Shown here in pieces: positions 11,802 to 23,835 of a DNA stretch of 64,000 nt. Position numbers and translations under genes: made by a program. Below the pieces are notes generated by a model, which was not told the DNA's origin, ran no database searches, and worked only from the letters and a program-made list of their open reading frames with translations. Numbering within the stretch: the stretch's first letter is position 1; each line of letters starts with the position of its first letter. The DNA comes from Margaritifera margaritifera (taxonomy: Eukaryota; Mollusca; Bivalvia; Unionida; Margaritiferidae), in the NCBI GenBank assembly GCA_029931535.1, contig JAQPZY010001415.1, forward strand, positions 1,578,501-1,642,500, read 5' to 3'.

Positions 11802-12460
11802 CTATGCATCACTTTTTGGAGATGTTTCCTTTAATTCTATTGCTTTAAGTCTTAATTTCACATCCTGCAATTCATCTTCAAATGTTTCTATTCTGTTGAA
11901 CCAAGTTTTGAGTATATTGAGGTAGGATCCAGCAGGGATTGTTGTAACTTGAATGCGCTGAACCTCCATCAATATTTGATTCTCAAAATTAGGGTCACCA
12001 CACAGTTTACATAGGGCCATTAATGTAGAACTGACACTGTTCCAACAGGTCTGGTAATCATTGATATTCATCTTGCAAGAACTGGCATGTCCATAAATTT
12101 CATTTCTGTCTTCTCTCAAAGATTTTATCAGCTTCTTTTCCTTCTTACTTAGTGGATGAACAATGCTATTAAACAGTGCTGACAGAAGAGTAATATCATA
12201 GGTCTCCAGGTTGGTACTTCCTCCACTTGGTGGAAACATGATGTCCATCTGTGACTGGTGGAGTATGTTCCTATTGTAAAGCTTGTCTATAGAGTTCCTG
12301 TTGTTGGCAAGATATTGATCGAGAGAGCAGGTGGCAGTGACGGTGTGATGGTGGAAAAGTTGTCTCAGGACCTGTGATCCAACATCGACCAAAAGATATG
12401 CCATGCGCATGAACATGTCCGTGTCACTTGTTGGTGGGGATGGCAAGGGGCCAGCAGCAG
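11802..12460 (-). CDS. ROCO gene, last exon: HEPN domain (DZIP3-type) and C-terminus
   Basis: Terminal exon of about 218 codons ending in a stop at 11802. The acceptor is strong: a T-rich tract followed by 'cttccag' on the minus strand. The first residues (proline-rich 'GPLPSPPTSDTDM') lead into a HEPN fold of the kind seen at the N-terminus of DZIP3: 'LVDVGSQVLRQLFHHH', 'DIMFPPSGG', 'YDITLLSALFNSI', then 'REDRNEIYGHASS'. The Arg (codon at 12105-12107) and His (12087-12089) fit the R-x4-6-H motif of HEPN RNases. After the domain comes 'IPAGSYLNILKTW' and a charged, probably coiled-coil tail. The exon starts in phase 1, matching the preceding exon at 19601-19672. Its 3' neighbour is an array of partial copies of itself (10740-11395). 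Confidence 0.85.
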
Positions 12461-12624
12461 CTGGAAGACAGCAAAAAATCATATAAAGACGTGAATGCAT
12501 ACATTTACATTCTGAAATAGAGAGTGTACCATTTTCAAATTAAAAGGACAGATTTTTCATATTATGCACAATGTATAGTATGTTTTTCAATATACTGGTA
12601 CTATTCATGCTGAAATGAATACCT

Positions 12625-13615
12625 GATTTTACTATTAGAATATTCATAGCCTGTATTCATTTAGAATTTGAATATTCATAGCCTGTATTCAATTAGTATT
12701 TACATATTCATAGCCTGTATTCAATTAGTATTCACATATTCATAGCCTGTATTCAGTTAGTATTTAAATATTAATAGCCTGTATTCAATTAGTATTTAAC
12801 ATTTATAGCCTGTATTCAATTAGTATTTAATATTCATAGCCTGTATTTAATTAGTATTAAATATTGATAGCCTGTATTCAATTAGTATTAAATATTTATA
12901 GCCTGTATTCAATTAGTATTTTTTAATATTCATAGCCTGTATTCAATTAGTATTTAATATTTATAGCCTGTATTCAATTAGTATTTAAATATTCATAGCC
13001 TGTATTCAATTAGTATTTAATATTTATAGCCTGTATTCAATTAGTATTTAATATCCATAGCCTGTATTCAATTAGTATTTAATATTTATAGCCTGTATTC
13101 AATTAGTATTTAAATATTCATAGCCTGTATTCAATTAGTATTTAAATATTCATAGCCCGTATTCAATTAGTATTTAATATTTATAGCCTGTATTCAATTA
13201 GTATTTACATATTCATAGCCTGTATTCAATTAGTATTTAATATTCATAGCCTGTATTCAACTAGTATTTAATATACATAACCTGTATTCAATTAGTATTA
13301 AATATGTATAGCCTGTATTCAATTAGTATTTAAATATTCATAGCCTGTATTAAATGAGTATTTAATATTTATAGCCTGTATTCTATTAGTATTTAATATT
13401 CATAACATGTATTCAATTAGTATTTAATATTCATAGCCTGTATTCAATTAGTATTAAATATTTATAGCCTGTATTCAGTTAGTATTTAAATATTCATAGC
13501 CTGTATTCAATTAGTATTTAATATTCATAGCCTGTATTCAATTAGTATTCAAATATTCATAGGCTGTATTCAATTAGTATTTGAATATTCATAGCCAGTA
13601 TTCAATTAGTATTCA
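12625..13615. repeat. Minisatellite, about 31-33 bp unit, roughly 30 copies
   Basis: Unit 'catagcctgtattcaattag' followed by 'tatttaa(a)tatt'. Copies differ mainly by one or two bases in the T/A spacer. It lies in the intron just upstream of the HEPN exon. A single unit with the same left flank is present at about 62973-63030, which suggests the array grew inside a dispersed element. Confidence 0.92.
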
Positions 13616-13925
13616 AATAAATATATAATAGTATTTATCAAACAACAGCATAAAAGCAGTTATGTCATGCAAAAAATCAAAGTACATATATATATATAGC
13701 AGTATGTTATAGTGTTTAACACACCTCAGCACAAAAGTGGCTATGTTGTGTTGTGTTGAGTGATGCATAGCATGTACATTTTGCCTAACATAACTACCTG
13801 TTAGCTATAAGCTAACATGCAGATCATGGGAAAGGTTTAGTTTCAAATTGGTTCAATTAAATGCCATCATTTCAATTATTGCATACCATGTACACATTTA
13901 GAAATGTTGGTAAACATTGCTGCCT
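13616..13925. other. Intronic sequence without recognised features
   Basis: AT-rich intron DNA with a short (TA)n run near 13686-13698. Nothing else is recognised. Confidence 0.5.
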
Positions 13926-14740
13926 TTAGTCTTGAAATAAGCTTAATGTGCAGAAACCATTATTTTCTTTTTAGATTTACCAAGATTGTGACAAGGTATT
14001 TGGTTATTATGCAAAAAAAAAAACATTTTTTTGCTTCCATCACAGTGACCTTGACTGCTGACCTTTTGATCCTAAATCAATAGGCTTTATTCTTACTCAA
14101 TGAAGAAGTGATCCATAAGCTTTTGAAAACCATTTTCTTCCTTTAGTCAGTGACTGTAACCTTTGACCTTTTGATTTCAATATCAACAGGTTGTGCACTC
14201 CATCCAAAAAGTCTGGACCCGGTCTCTGTTGTAAATCTAATGCTATTGTGAAACCATTTTTCTTCTTTCACTCACAGTGACCTTAACCTTTGACCTTTCA
14301 AAGCCCAACTCAATAGGCCTTTTCCTTACACCAAGAAGAATTATCAAAGATTGGTTCAACTATGTGATGTAGATCTAATGTTATTGTGCAGAAACCATTT
14401 TTATTCTGTCAGTCACAAAGACTTTCAGCTTCGACCTTTTGACCCAAAAAATCAAAAGGCTTCTTATTCTCAAAAATTAGTAACTGCAGATGTGAGAGAA
14501 ATAGTTATTGTGCAGAAACCATCTTTTTTCTTTGTCACAGTGACCTGGACATTTGAGCTTTTGACTGCCTAATCAATAGAGTTCTTCCTTACCCCAAGCG
14601 CAAGTCATCTGCACAGTGTGGTAGCTGTAGATGGTTTACAACCAGAGTTATTATGCAGAAATTAAATTTGGTAGCAGACAGACAGACAGATGGATGGAGA
14701 ATATTATTAGACAGTATGCTCTGCTTTATGGATGGCATAT
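13926..14740. repeat. Dispersed repeat with tandem cores of about 110-120 bp
   Basis: At least five diverged units carry 'cagaaaccatttt', 'cagtgacctt(g/a)acctttgac' and 'aatcaatag'; examples are near 14030, 14150, 14270, 14400 and 14520. The array ends in 'cagacagacagatggatgga'. Tandem cores plus a 'gacagac' end are features of bivalve HINE/pearl-like non-autonomous elements. A partial copy is at 9960-10140. Confidence 0.6.
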
Positions 14741-17700
14741 ATAAAGGCAAAAACTACATTTTTCTGCTCTTTAAGTATGCACAACATAACTGATTTATTT
14801 ACTTATTTCATATACATGCCTAAAATAATCAGACACAGTCACATTAATAGCAGCTGTTTGTGTCTGCTTCAATATAAAAACTGGTGAAAAACTGTCTGGC
14901 AGTAAAAAATAATCTGATCCTGTAATGTAGATTTTCATGCAGAATATTCAATCATGGAAATTGAGCGGCAGCTTGAAAATAATGTTTTCAATCCACTCAG
15001 AAATTACATTCAGATTTTATTCCATTTTTATTTATCATTCACCATTCTGCACCTGTCATTTGTGCTCTCCATTTTCTTCAAAATGCATTCATTTCATTTG
15101 CATTCATTCTGCATCTGGTTGTATTCATTCTTCATACACAGAATTACCCTTTCCAGGGTCTGTACCTTGACTGTATTTTATTTTTAAAAACAAAAGGATT
15201 AAATAGGTCTGAGATTACTCACCTCACTAACATCTGCCTTATAGAGAGTGCCAGGATAGTTGGCCAAAAAATCTGGGTTAGTATGACATTTACCAGCATT
15301 GAAAGGTTTTTCTAATTACAGTAATGGAAATCATAATGAGTGGTAGATTGGTATAATTTGTGCAAACTTGAAATGCTTTGTTGCAAAGACACTTGCTGTG
15401 AAATTGTATCAACTTCTGTTGACCAGTTTTTGAGAAAGCTGAATCAATTTAAAGGATATTGTTTTAGCAATGCAGCTATAATTGATAGCAAAGTTGCATC
15501 ATTGTACAATTTTTAAAGACCTTCATGTCAGAATGCTTTGTTAAATTTGATCCAACTCAGTTGTGGTTTTCAAGAGTAAGCTGTTTGAATTTTTTTCTAT
15601 ATTTTGTAGTGGGTGCTATAGATAATGACTGATCATCATCACAAACCTGAAAGGTCTTCATGCTAGGACACTTTCCATCAAATTTAATCAAATTCTGTTC
15701 AATTATTTTTCAGGTGTAGATTTTATTGGTTTTATATTTTTTGTGGCCAACTGCAACAGTGGATTGGCAAGACATTTATGGGAGAATACTTTAATCCAAG
15801 TTTGGTCAAAATTACTCCAGTGATTTTTGAGAAGATGAAAACAGCATTTGTCGAAGGATGACATATGGCAGATGAAAGATGAGGTCTGAATGGCAGATGA
15901 AAGATGAAGTCTGAAACATGCCAGACAGAACCATGCTATAAGCTCACATAAACTTATGGCAACATGAGCTAAAAATAAAAGTTTTAACGGATTAGGAAGG
16001 CAACTAATACTTAAATCAATTTAATTGTTTTTTTTTCTTCCTGCAAGCACACTACATTGTCATCTAAATTTAAATTACATACAGGTACATTCAAAATATA
16101 CCTTCCAACAGTTTAGCATTACCTCAGGAATAACCCTTGCTGAATGATGACAACTAAAAGAAATTAGGAATGGAACAAAGGTTGTGTAATTTTGCTCAAG
16201 ATCTGAATGAACAACCTAGTTCCTCTCCTTGTAGAAATTTTCAGGTCAAGACTGGGAAAACATACATTTTTCTGGATTTGGAATGGGGCAGACATTTGCC
16301 TCCCCCACTAGAAAATGAAAATCACTGATATCTGATAACAGATCAATATAATCTTTAAGAAATGTTGATGCCTATAAAATCAGGATGATTTTCTTCTGTC
16401 AAATCTAGTCGAATTCTATTGAGTGATTTGTATGTGAAGTCATTTTTAAAAAAATTCTATATTTAGTGACAGCAGACATATTGGACTTAAAATTTGCATT
16501 ATTTATACAAAATTTAAAAAATAACTTTAAGCTAGGGTGCACACATTTTATTTTAGTAAAAGCAGCCAAATTTGATGACAGCTTGGCATTACTGGCAAAA
16601 ACTTAAAACACCTTAATCTATGTTGGCATGAGAACATCACAATGATGACAGATGACATTTGACTCATGGATGCAAGATGGATACATGGCCATTACATGAG
16701 CTCACTTGGCTTTATGACCTGATGACAGTGCTCAAAGAAAGCATGTTTTCAGGCACAGGCCCATGGCAAGTGAGTTGAAAAAACATCACTAGCCTTGACT
16801 CAGATTCCACGAGCCCTGACTCCAACTCCATATGCCTAAAAGGGCACTGTTTATGCAGTATAATTGTGACAGAATTTTGAAATTTCTGTACTTTAAAAAA
16901 GAAACGAAATAAACAAAATCATATTAAATTGACTCGTGTTTATTTTCCTCTCAAAATATTTCACTTAATGCAATATTTTTTCTCCAGGTCTTGATGTCAA
17001 CCATTGTTCATCTGCTGTACCCAATTGAATGTCTTACTTACACACTGGATCAGCAGCATTGATGTTCACTTGCATCTGAAGCATGCATGTCCTGCTTTGT
17101 ACAGCACTGCTCAAATTATTTTTTTAGACACAGGCCCAGGGCAAGTGGGTTTAAAAAGCAATCACTTTCCACAACTTAAAATTCACTTGCGTGACAAGGC
17201 CATATTTTTTATTTTTATTTTGACACATCTCCCCCTCCCGAAAAATTAAATGGTCGGTCTCTTATTATTGTGATACTGTTAGTGAGACTGAACTCTAGTT
17301 CACATTCTGCTGAAGAGGTGTTAGCTAACAACATTTTCCAAATTTCACAATTTCTGCATGCTCAGGTGGTAAATTCTGAATAATTCTGGCATACACCTCT
17401 TTTTTCAATCTCCATCCGTATACCTTCAACTTTGCCTTTATGTCAATGTACAATCTGTGCATTTCATCACTATATGTAGGGATGAGTATTTGAGAGCCTC
17501 AGAATAGAGTAGTTTCATTTTCTAAATGCTGCAGAAATCATCATGCTTCTTGATCACAGTTGAAAGCAGCAATAAAGTCAGAGAGGCATTAGTCTTTTTT
17601 AATATCAGTCGGTAAAAACAGCAGCTTCAAGCTTCATAATTAGTTCCAATGATAGTACTAAGGATGTGTCATAATTACAGCAAATACTGGCTCCATATCG

Positions 17701-19600
17701 ACAGAATCAGCGGCTATCAACTCTCTGAACTAAATGGATTAAAATATAATGTTATGATCTCAGTTCCTTTAGGTTTAAAAAAAGACAAACATTGTATTGA
17801 AAGTTTTATAAGTTGGTACTGTTAAGAGCAGCTCTATATATTTAACCAGCAATGCAGAGATGCTGCCAGGATTTTATCTAAAAGGGGGAGCTCCCCCATT
17901 GTCACCCAAAAAAATGGGGGAGTAGGAAAAAAAAAGAGGGGGAGGAAGAAATGGCCATAGTTCAATATTAACCTAACACATAAATAGCCGTCTCTTTGTT
18001 TCTTCCTGCTCCACTCTGTTAGAGTTCTATTGAAATCAAAATCCTCAAAAGATGTCTCCTCTAGTTGTATAAGCATTACTGTGTTGAGTGTTCTATGCTT
18101 AATCTGTTCTTTACCTGTGTACAAATATTGGTCTGTGCTGAGAACTCTCTTTCACTATCTGCTTTCTGATGGGACATATGCATAGCTACCTAAGCCAGCT
18201 TTAACAAGTTAGGAAACTGTTCTTTATGGTTGCTATGTACAATTTCCCACAGCTCATAGGTATTGTCACTTGGATATCTCTGCTCCAAAATAAGATTCTT
18301 TACTTACAGGAGCTCTGCCAAAGTTTCACTTTCTTAAATCAGTCCTTTGCTGACAACTATGCCATATGTCTTATCTGTTCCATAATGCTATATAAGGGTT
18401 TCAAGTCCATCAATGCCAGTCAGCTTGTTCAGACAGAGGTATTTTCATCAAATAAATATCCTTACTTTTAATTTCTTTTTAGATTCTTATTTATTTAATT
18501 TTTATGTTAACGTTTACAGTGTCTTATAGTTTTGTAGCACAAGATCCCTCAGGGCAGGATTGTTTGAGGAATGAAAATTGCACTTTACTTTTAAACTGAC
18601 TGCATTTTAATTAGGCTTGGTATTCTGATTTTTCAACATTTAATTTCAAAATACCGCAGGGCATGCCGTCTGTTTTTGTCCATTCAGCATGTACATGAGA
18701 CTCGTATTCAACATTATTTTCGGGTTAGAAGTTGCTCACTGTATTTCCGATAACACTTTCCAAGCTCAAATAATTTCATATACTTAAAAACTTAAAAAAT
18801 TATTGTCATCATCACTATCAACAGCCAGTATTTGCCGAATGAAAGAACATCTGAAAATCAACCATGCCGGGAGTCAGCCATTTTGGGTTTTCTAGGTGGC
18901 CCTTATTTTAAACAAGCATTTGTAAACTTTCCTTGATGAATGCAAGGTTCAAACATGACAGAATGCGTGTTCCAGGGCCCAATGTGCCAATAAAATTTAG
19001 TATAACAACCATTCATGTCAAACCGAAGTACTCAGATGTGTAAACAATTGCCCACCTGAAAAAAGACAGATGTCGGGACATGCACTACAAGAACTCTACT
19101 GATGGCGCGACTTTTGTCATGACATCCACTTTAAGGGTTAACAGTTAAATAAAAATTGTATACTGCGCAGAGTACATTTTTATATGTGCGACTTGAATAT
19201 AATTTGCAGGAGTTCTTGTGCATCACTGCTTTCCAAATGCGCAAATTCGTACAAATTTTGCAGAATTAGCACACTTCCACACCCTGGTAGCATCTCAGGT
19301 GATGCATTACCAAGTCAGTGTGAGCAAGGGACAGCTTATTATCATTCATGCAGTACAAGTGTTCTCCATTCATAGGTCACATGATTCAATTGATACACAC
19401 AAAGTTTATAGCATTGGATACACTTAGCAGATAATCTTCATAATGTGGAGGAATTTACAGATAGAGGACCAGCAGGGAGCTGAGTATTAATAATTTACCA
19501 GTGTCTTTCATGAAGTTCATAAAAAAAATGAATCAGTTCAATGTTTCTTTCAGACAAATTAAATGGCACTTTTTCTGGACAGGCCTGAAGGGCAACTCAC
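14741..19600. other. Long intron segment with degraded dispersed repeats
   Basis: Intron between the exons at 19601-19672 and 11802-12460. Around 15400-15975 is a degraded repeat ending in a hairpin-like 'ataagctcac...catgagct' at about 15940-15972. A related piece is at 16300-16740. Two similar blocks, 'cacaggcccatggcaagtg' (16753) and 'cacaggcccagggcaagtg' (17131), are direct repeats about 380 bp apart. No convincing coding exon was found. Confidence 0.5.
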
Positions 19601-19672
19601 TTAGAATATGAGAGGGGTATGATTTAGACTTAGATGGGTTCTGGGCATAGGATTTTCTAAGCTCTTGATGAT
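19601..19672 (-). CDS. ROCO gene exon: short linker (72 nt)
   Basis: Acceptor 'ctttatag' and donor 'gtgagttg' on the minus strand bound a 72-nt exon. In the only frame without a stop it reads 'HQELRKSYAQNPSKSKSYPS', a polar, probably disordered linker. Phase in is 1 and phase out is 1, which fits both the 19-nt exon upstream and the HEPN exon downstream. No domain is recognised, so support comes from splice sites and phase only. Confidence 0.6.
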   Translation of the reverse strand: MIKSLENPMPRTHLSLNHTPLIF

Positions 19673-19805
19673 CTATAAAGAAATGAGCAAAAGAATAAAA
19701 AATCTCAGTTAAGTTCAACACGTAAAAAGAGAACAATAATTCTGAAAGAGAGTCTCACAAATTATTTCTTGGTTAAAGTTCATATTGAGATAAATATATA
19801 CTTAC

Positions 19806-19824
19806 ATCCATTATCAGTATGTTC
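19806..19824 (-). CDS. ROCO gene microexon (19 nt)
   Basis: A 19-nt exon between a strong acceptor ('tttatttttcag') and a consensus-like donor ('gtaagtat'). It encodes 'EHTDNG' plus one base. It takes phase 0 from the COR exon (22624-23193) and leaves phase 1 for the next exon. The intron to the next exon is only 133 bp, the shortest here. Confidence 0.55.
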
Positions 19825-19882
19825 CTGAAAAATAAAGTAAATAACATTTTAAACTTCATTATTCGTTCTTATTTTACATTAT

Positions 19883-20010
19883 TTACATGCCACCATGTGT
19901 AACTCTGTGAACCTCATTTAAGTTCGAGCAGGAATTACCAACCCCTGCTGTCTGTGTGCAAATGATGTAATCCTTACAGAGTGAACTTCCTAAGCTAGAG
20001 ATTATGGTGT
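19883..20010 (-). pseudogene. Possible relic of a duplicated COR-exon segment
   Basis: The minus-strand reading 'CKDYIICTQTAGVGNS' followed by 'EVHRVTHGG' parallels 'FKDYIIFARVTRMEAAEK' and 'EVREFITMT' in the COR exon at 22624-23193. The nucleotides also align loosely ('gtgcaaat..gatgta(a/g)tcctt'). It lacks the flanking COR sequence, and including it is not needed for phase. Coincidence cannot be excluded. Confidence 0.25.
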
Positions 20011-20566
20011 AACGAGTCTGCCATATTATTCTCAGACTGATTATATGGGCTAAATATACCATCTTACACAACAAATGGTACAGCAGATGAGGACTAGACT
20101 GACCTGCAAAAATCTCTCATTGGTGATCCTTCTTGGATTATGCATAACACTGTTGTACAGTCATATGTAGTGGTGCCACCTATGTACTTAAAGGACATAT
20201 TTTGTAAACTATATTAGGAATTCGAAAGTAAAAATCAGTACCTAACATACCTAGATTTTTGTATCAAGTCTTTAATAACTTTTTATGAATGAAATGATGT
20301 CTGTTGCAAAAGTGAATGGACAAAATCCTCATAGGTGTCACTACACATCTTCTAAAGTAGTACTTTTCATTCAATTATCTGTTACCCCTGTTCTACTTGA
20401 TATCTACTATTTTCATCTATTCCCCATGACCTCTTCTATGTTGCTTAGATAATATTCACTATTACAAAATATACTTAGGATATTAATTTCTTTACCATTG
20501 AGTGGAGGTCTCATTTTTTTATTTTCTTTTTCCTTTTGCTTTCTTTTTTGTATAATATCAAACATA

Positions 20567-21140
20567 GTTTACACTCTATCAGATTCAATTGGTGAATCTG
20601 TCCATTCTTATAAAACAGTGTCATGGATTTGTGATCAAACTGACACTCTATCAGACTCAGTTGGTGAATCTGTCCATTCTTATAAAACAGTGTCATGGAT
20701 TTGTGATCAAACTGACACTCTATCAGATTCAATTGGTGAATCTGTCCATTCTTATAAAACAGTGTCATGGATTTGTGATCAAACTGACACTCTATCAGAC
20801 TCAGTTGGTGAATCTGTCCATTCTTATAAAACAGTGTCATGGATTTGTTATCAAACTGACACTCTATCAGACTCAATTGGTGAATCTGTCCATTCTTATA
20901 AAACAGTGTCATGGATTTGTGATCAAACTGACACTCTATCAGATTTAATTGCTGAATATGTCCATTCTTGTAAAACAGTGTCATGGATTTGTGATCAAAC
21001 TGACACTCTATCAGATTCAATTGGTGAATCTGTGGATTCTTGTAAAACAGTGTCATGGATTTGTGATCAAACTGACACTCTATCAGATTCAATTGGTGAA
21101 TCTGTCCATTCTTGTAAAACAGTGTCATGGATTTGTGATA
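20567..21140. repeat. Minisatellite, 72-bp unit, eight copies
   Basis: Units such as 'actctatcagattcaattgg' plus 'tgaatctgtccattctta' and 'gtcatggatttgtgatcaaa' repeat every 72 bp with few changes. Because 72 is a multiple of three and the unit lacks stops in several frames, long open frames appear on both strands. They are by-products of the repeat. It lies in the intron between 22624 and 19824. Confidence 0.92.
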
Positions 21141-22623
21141 AAAATTATCACTTTTATCATGCTACATGTAGAAACAAAAACAATGCAAAAAAAAAATATT
21201 CTATTTTACATCTTTTTCTAATATAATTAGTCTATTTATATTTTCTCAACTTGTTTAAACAATTAATGTAAAAAACTGGATATGTATCTGCTCTTAGTCA
21301 CAAATTCTGCAAGTATGACATAAACCAGCACAAGAGGTCTAAGTAGACCAGATATTGCTCACCTGGTTATATAACTGTTGCCATTTCATTAAACATGATT
21401 GTATAGTATTCTGAGGACACAATCCTATGCAAACAGTTCTAAAAACTTTATATAATGTCAATTTTGACTATTTTTATACAGTCTGATAAAAATCCTTTCA
21501 AAATATTCCTTTCAAAATATAAAGGCATACTTAATATGTATATTCTCAATCTAATAACATCTATTTCTCAAGTTTAGCAAAATGACAACTAGTCTCCATA
21601 TCTAAAGTCAAAGAAGTAACTTCCCCAGACAACCAGAACTCATCCATGACATTGATGATATAAACCTACTTACCAAGTTTTATCAAAATGGGATGAGAAA
21701 TAAAATCTCTAGAGCTAAAGTAGTAACTACCTCAACCAACCAGATGCAACTCAAAATAATCAAAGATTAGTCAGAGAAGAAAAACACCTAAGTGTTTGAT
21801 TATTATTTTCCATAATCAAATATAACAGATTATAGCTTTCTTCATTGTTTAGTACAACTTAATGAACCAACAACATGGCAAGCAGTTTATATAGCCTTTG
21901 GTTGTTTAGTTCAACCTAATGAACTAATAGCATTGTAGACAACCAGTGTACTGGTAAAACCAATCAACTTTATCGGTTACAATCAATGTAACCACTACCA
22001 AGTATGTAAAAAGTATATTATCCATGAAAATATATAGAAAATATATCAAAATGATTAAAACTTATGACTGATCGGTTATGATGCACCTTTTACTGATCTT
22101 GAAATTTCAACCGATTCCCAACACTAGTGGCTGTAAGCAGCAGATTAATCAAGGAAAATATTACAGTATGTAAATATAATTGTAAATAATGCACCTATAC
22201 ATTTATTTTAGCACTAAATGTTATGTATTCATTGACATTAGATTCTATCAGAAAACTGGATCTTTTCATTAACACTTTCTGGTCTATAAAATGCATGACA
22301 AATTACTCATGACATCTTTCTGCACATTTGCTCTGAAAGATTCGCAATCATTCTTTATCTAACATCAATCACATATGTATCTCTACATGGTTTAATTACA
22401 TGTTTAGTGCAGAGATATGTTCTCCACAAACATAATACAATTCAGATCTATTAACAGCATTCTTGCAGGTAACATATCTCAAACAACACTCTAAGAGATT
22501 TCAGAGGACATGCATTCCTCTAATTAATTATCGCAGTTTAAAATCAGATTCAACTTAAAAGACATGATTTCTGTTTGCATTTCACAAGCAAGAACACCGA
22601 AGAACATATTTGCTCTTACTCAC
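21141..22623. other. Intron without recognised features
   Basis: AT-rich intron DNA upstream of the 19-nt exon. I see short duplicated motifs near 21840-21960 ('tagtacaacttaatgaacca' and 'agttcaacctaatgaactaa') and no gene. Confidence 0.5.
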
Positions 22624-23193
22624 CTCTTCCTGAAACCAGAAGTTTAGTACATCATGGGACCTAATCACATGACTGTTTTCATGGCAATGGCAGGGAACAT
22701 TTTCATTCTCCTGAAAGACAGCAACAGGAATCAGGCAGTCTATGCTGTATATGTCAGATTTTGGGCACCGTATAGACAGCTCAAATTGCAGACTCTGTCC
22801 CAGGTATCCAATGATATTGGAGAGAGTCATGGTGATGAATTCTCGAACTTCAATACATAGTTCAGAAGATGGAGTCTTCTCAGCGGCCTCCATTCTTGTC
22901 ACCCGTGCAAATATGATGTAGTCCTTGAAGAACACTGTCAGTCTGTGATGAAGGTCAAGGCTAAAGACTCCGCAGCCACAGAAGATCAGATTTTCAGACA
23001 TCTTCTTGGCAATGGGCCAGTGAGCCACACAGGTGGCAAGGAGGCGATGGAAGATGGCAGGCGGCAGGAATTTTGCCATGAAGATGTAAGAGAGGACTGA
23101 GGAGCTCTTCATCTCCAGCTGTGGCTCAGGGGAGATAACTTCTCTTGGTGTTGTTTCCCTTAGCATGCACGGGGCAAGGAAGTAATTTTCCAC
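22624..23193 (-). CDS. ROCO gene exon: C-terminal half of COR domain (190 codons)
   Basis: The largest internal exon, 570 nt, phase 0 at both ends. Acceptor 'tttattttcag' and donor 'gtgagtaag' are both strong. The product starts 'VENYFLAPCMLRE', has 'FLPPAIFHRLLATCVAHWP' and 'NLIFCGCGVFSLDLHHRL' then 'FFKDYIIFARVTRM'. These are the hallmark blocks of the COR-B subdomain in ROCO proteins, where it drives dimer contacts. The exon ends 'DVLNFWFQEE'. It directly continues exon 35929-36056 ('YNEDGSEIK'). Confidence 0.9.
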
Positions 23194-23339
23194 CTGAAAA
23201 TAAAAGCAGAAGCCATTTGAAGGGACTGCTGCTGTACTGGCTGAATTTTTGTGTAGGAATCCAAGATAAGACCATTTCTTCTTTTAAACTTATGAGTGCT
23301 ACAACTATTTCTGATATTTTTGGATTACCAATGTTGATA

Positions 23340-23835
23340 TGACCATCAATTCAGAAGCTGTAGCAATAACCAGATTTTCAAGATTTAAAACACAGTGGCC
23401 ATATTAGATGTAATATCAGCACTATTTTCATTTAGGACTAACTACAAAGTATTTTGGTGAGAACCCCCATGTCAATACAATCATTGGGAGAACCCCATGT
23501 CAATACAAACATCCATTCTGGACAAATACCTCCAAGGTGGCCATATTGGATGTCAGATTGGAACCATTTTCATTAGAACCAACCAGACATCATAAGAAGT
23601 CTTCTGGCAAAAACACCATGTCAGTATGACTTTCCATTCAGGAGGAGTAGTGATAACAAATTTTTTCAAGATGGCCACTGTGATGTTTTGGTGACAATCC
23701 ATGTTAATATGGCTTTCCATTTAGGAGAAGAAGCCATAACAAGATTTTCATTATGGCTGACATATTGGATGTCAGATTGGCACCATTTTCAATTAAAACC
23801 AATAGTCCAGGAATAATCTTCTGCAGGGTCAAACA
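23340..23835. repeat. Pearl/HINE-like tandem core repeats (about 3 copies)
   Basis: Diverged units carrying 'ggccatattggatgtcagat', 'caccattttcatt', 'cataagaagtctt', 'aaaaccccatgt' and 'gaggagtagtgataac', with a period of roughly 120-150 bp. The same family appears at 37840-39130, 43310-43690, 53270-54460 and 62600-62990. Confidence 0.7.

Noticed and set aside
12625..13615. CRISPR-like array of 31-33 bp
   Set aside because: Continuous minisatellite without unique spacers.
15223..15311. Possible 89-nt minus-strand exon ('KPFNAGKCHTNPDFLANY...') with a good donor
   Set aside because: The acceptor is mediocre, and adding it between exons 19601-19672 and 11802-12460 breaks the reading frame into HEPN. 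It could still be an alternative exon, but I cannot support it.
16750..17165. Direct repeats 'cacaggccca(t/g)ggcaagtg' as possible LTRs
   Set aside because: Only about 35 bp match, with no primer-binding site or polypurine tract and no coding sequence between them.
22654..22860. Plus-strand open frame of 68 codons
   Set aside because: Antisense to the COR exon, whose protein is clearly conserved in the minus direction.
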